Source: CAVHXA01 sp963639765 (lineage in GTDB: Bacteria > Bacillota > Clostridia > Oscillospirales > Oscillospiraceae). Taken from it: a stretch of DNA of 15,144 nt. Shown here in pieces: positions 14,369-15,144 of the stretch. Numbering within the stretch: position 1 is the stretch's first letter; every line of letters begins with the position of its first letter. The DNA lies in contig CAVHXA010000042.1 of assembly GCA_963639765.1 (NCBI GenBank), forward strand, positions 1-15,144. The letters run 5' to 3'. The notes under the pieces were generated by a model. That model was given only the letters and a program-made list of their open reading frames with translations, was not told the origin of the DNA and ran no database searches. The translations under genes were made by a program, and so were the position numbers.

Positions 14369-14397
14369 ATGCTATCATGTACTTTGTTCCGTGTCAA
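14369..14397 (-). promoter_or_regulatory. Sigma-A promoter of the pyr operon
   Basis: On the minus strand a perfect TTGACA (14397-14392) is followed after 17 bases by TAGCAT (14374-14369). It is the only good promoter upstream of pyrC. Confidence 0.85.
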
Positions 14398-14407
14398 GAA
14401 AAAACCG

Positions 14408-14448
14408 CATGCACAGATGCATGTTTCAGCTGTTCACCTGAACTGCAG
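14408..14448. promoter_or_regulatory. Two dyads upstream of the pyr promoter, candidate operators
   Basis: CATGCA (14408-14413) and TGCATG (14418-14423) form a 6-bp dyad with a 4-base spacer, just upstream of the pyr -35 box. Next to it GTTCA-CC-TGAAC (14432-14443) is a dyad within an imperfect 22-base palindrome (14427-14448). Both lie between the divergent pyr and HTH promoters. No known operator consensus is recognised. On the minus strand the first dyad is followed, after CGG, by TTTTTT, so it could also be a weak terminator. Confidence 0.35.
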
Positions 14449-14527
14449 AAAATAATCGGGTAAGATCGGGCGGGCAGAACATGCTCCGATGTGCGGCAGC
14501 TATCACTGGGAATGCAATAAGTGAAGC

Positions 14528-14556
14528 TTGCAATCATCCATGTGCAATGGTAAAAT
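14528..14556 (+). promoter_or_regulatory. Sigma-A promoter for the XRE/membrane protein gene
   Basis: TTGCAA (14528-14533), a 17-base spacer and TAAAAT (14551-14556) stand 27 bases before the ATG at 14584. Confidence 0.65.
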
Positions 14557-14583
14557 TGCGGAGAAGCTCAAGGGGGGCGTTGT

Positions 14584-15144
14584 ATGGACGAGCTAAAGGC
14601 AATTGTTGCCAGCAACTTGATTCGCCTGCGTACAGAAGCAGGCCTTACACAGGCCGATCTGGGACAAAAGCTGAACTATTCAGATAAAACCATTTCAAAA
14701 TGGGAACGTGCAGAATCGCTGCCGGATGCATATGTGCTCACACAGCTTGCACGGATTTTCGGAGTGTCCGTAGAATATCTGCTGAACAATCAAGATGCCT
14801 GGAAAACACAAAAAGAACTGAAGCGAGAAAAGCGCGTTGTAACCTACGACACCCGTTCAATTATTATTGTCTCGCTTGCGGGAATCTGGACCATGGCACT
14901 GCTTGTTTTTGTTGTGCTTTGGATGCTGGGTCATGTATACTGGGTTATTTTTGTCTGCGCTCTGCCTGTTTCGCTGGCTACATATCTTGTCATGCACTCC
15001 GTCTGGCGCCGCGGGCGATACAGTGTCTATATCGTTATGGCGCTGGTCTTGAGTATTTTTCTGACCATATACCTGCTCTTGCTCCGTTTTAACCCCTGGC
15101 AGATATTTCTTCTTGTGATTCCGGTGCAGGTGGTTGTCTGGTAC
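14584..15144 (+). CDS. XRE-family HTH protein with multi-pass membrane C-terminus (3' end outside window)
   Basis: The frame runs from an ATG with AAGGGGGG 6-7 bases upstream to the window edge, 187 codons without a stop. Residues 9-67 form a Cro/C1-type helix-turn-helix: IRLRTEAGLTQADLGQKL (13-30), then SDKTISKWERAESLPD (33-48) with the recognition helix, then LARIFGVSVEYLL (55-67). A short basic linker (78-85) leads to hydrophobic segments at about 92-114, 117-139, 148-167 and from 171 on. This is a membrane-anchored regulator, a type common in Firmicutes whose targets are mostly unknown. It is divergent from the pyr operon with a shared 351-base control region, so it may regulate that operon, itself, or neither. 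Confidence 0.85.
   Translation, partial: MDELKAIVASNLIRLRTEAGLTQADLGQKLNYSDKTISKWERAESLPDAYVLTQLARIFGVSVEYLLNNQDAWKTQKELKREKRVVTYDTRSIIIVSLAGIWTMALLVFVVLWMLGHVYWVIFVCALPVSLATYLVMHSVWRRGRYSVYIVMALVLSIFLTIYLLLLRFNPWQIFLLVIPVQVVVWY

Noticed and set aside
14233..14397. N-terminal extension of pyrC or a leader peptide from the ATG at 14340
   Set aside because: The frame overlaps the promoter and attenuator, the ATG at 14340 has no Shine-Dalgarno, and it has no stop before pyrC, so it does not form a separate leader peptide.
1..15144. CRISPR array, prophage, transposase, tRNA or rRNA genes
   Set aside because: No regularly spaced repeats, no integrase or transposase frame, and no tRNA or rRNA signatures were seen on either strand; tRNA-like text is confined to the T-box.

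Overview
The window reads as chromosomal DNA from a Gram-positive anaerobe of the Clostridia type. The evidence is a classical T-box leader, strong Shine-Dalgarno sites (AAGGAG, GGAGG), TTGACA-N17-TATAAT-like promoters, a class 1B (PyrK-dependent) dihydroorotate dehydrogenase, and an aspartate transcarbamylase with a PyrI regulatory subunit. An Oscillospiraceae-like gut organism is my guess; the sequence does not prove it.

Layout from left to right. Positions 1-485 (minus) hold the N-terminal part of an Old Yellow Enzyme-type flavin oxidoreductase whose visible end runs into a Gly-Gly-Pro repeat. A divergent gap follows, with a minus-strand promoter for that gene and one or two plus-strand promoters for a tyrosine T-box leader. 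Then come tyrS, tgt (overlapping tyrS by one base) and, behind its own promoter, yajC with an unusual lipoprotein-type signal. A 312-base gap rich in inverted repeats precedes a threonine aldolase gene on the plus strand. That gene ends at a strong, apparently bidirectional terminator and meets the pyrimidine operon tail to tail.

From 14397 down to 5427 (minus) lies an almost complete UMP biosynthesis operon: promoter, leader with an attenuator-like hairpin, then pyrC-pyrK-pyrD-pyrF-pyrE-pyrB-pyrI-carB. Genes overlap or are separated by 3-12 bases. CarB makes carbamoyl phosphate, PyrB/PyrI join it to aspartate, PyrC closes the ring, PyrD/PyrK oxidise dihydroorotate, and PyrE and PyrF make OMP and then UMP. 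The glutaminase subunit gene carA is not in the window. Divergent from this operon, at 14584 and running off the right edge, is an XRE-type helix-turn-helix protein with a multi-pass membrane C-terminus.

Most of the window is ordinary housekeeping sequence and I see no new multi-gene system. The points worth a second look are: the GGP repeat in the oxidoreductase; two similar palindromic elements flanking the aldolase gene on both sides; hairpins in the yajC-aldolase gap that pair better on the minus strand; the attenuator-like pyr leader without a clear PyrR motif; the lipobox on YajC; and the membrane HTH gene divergent from the pyr operon.
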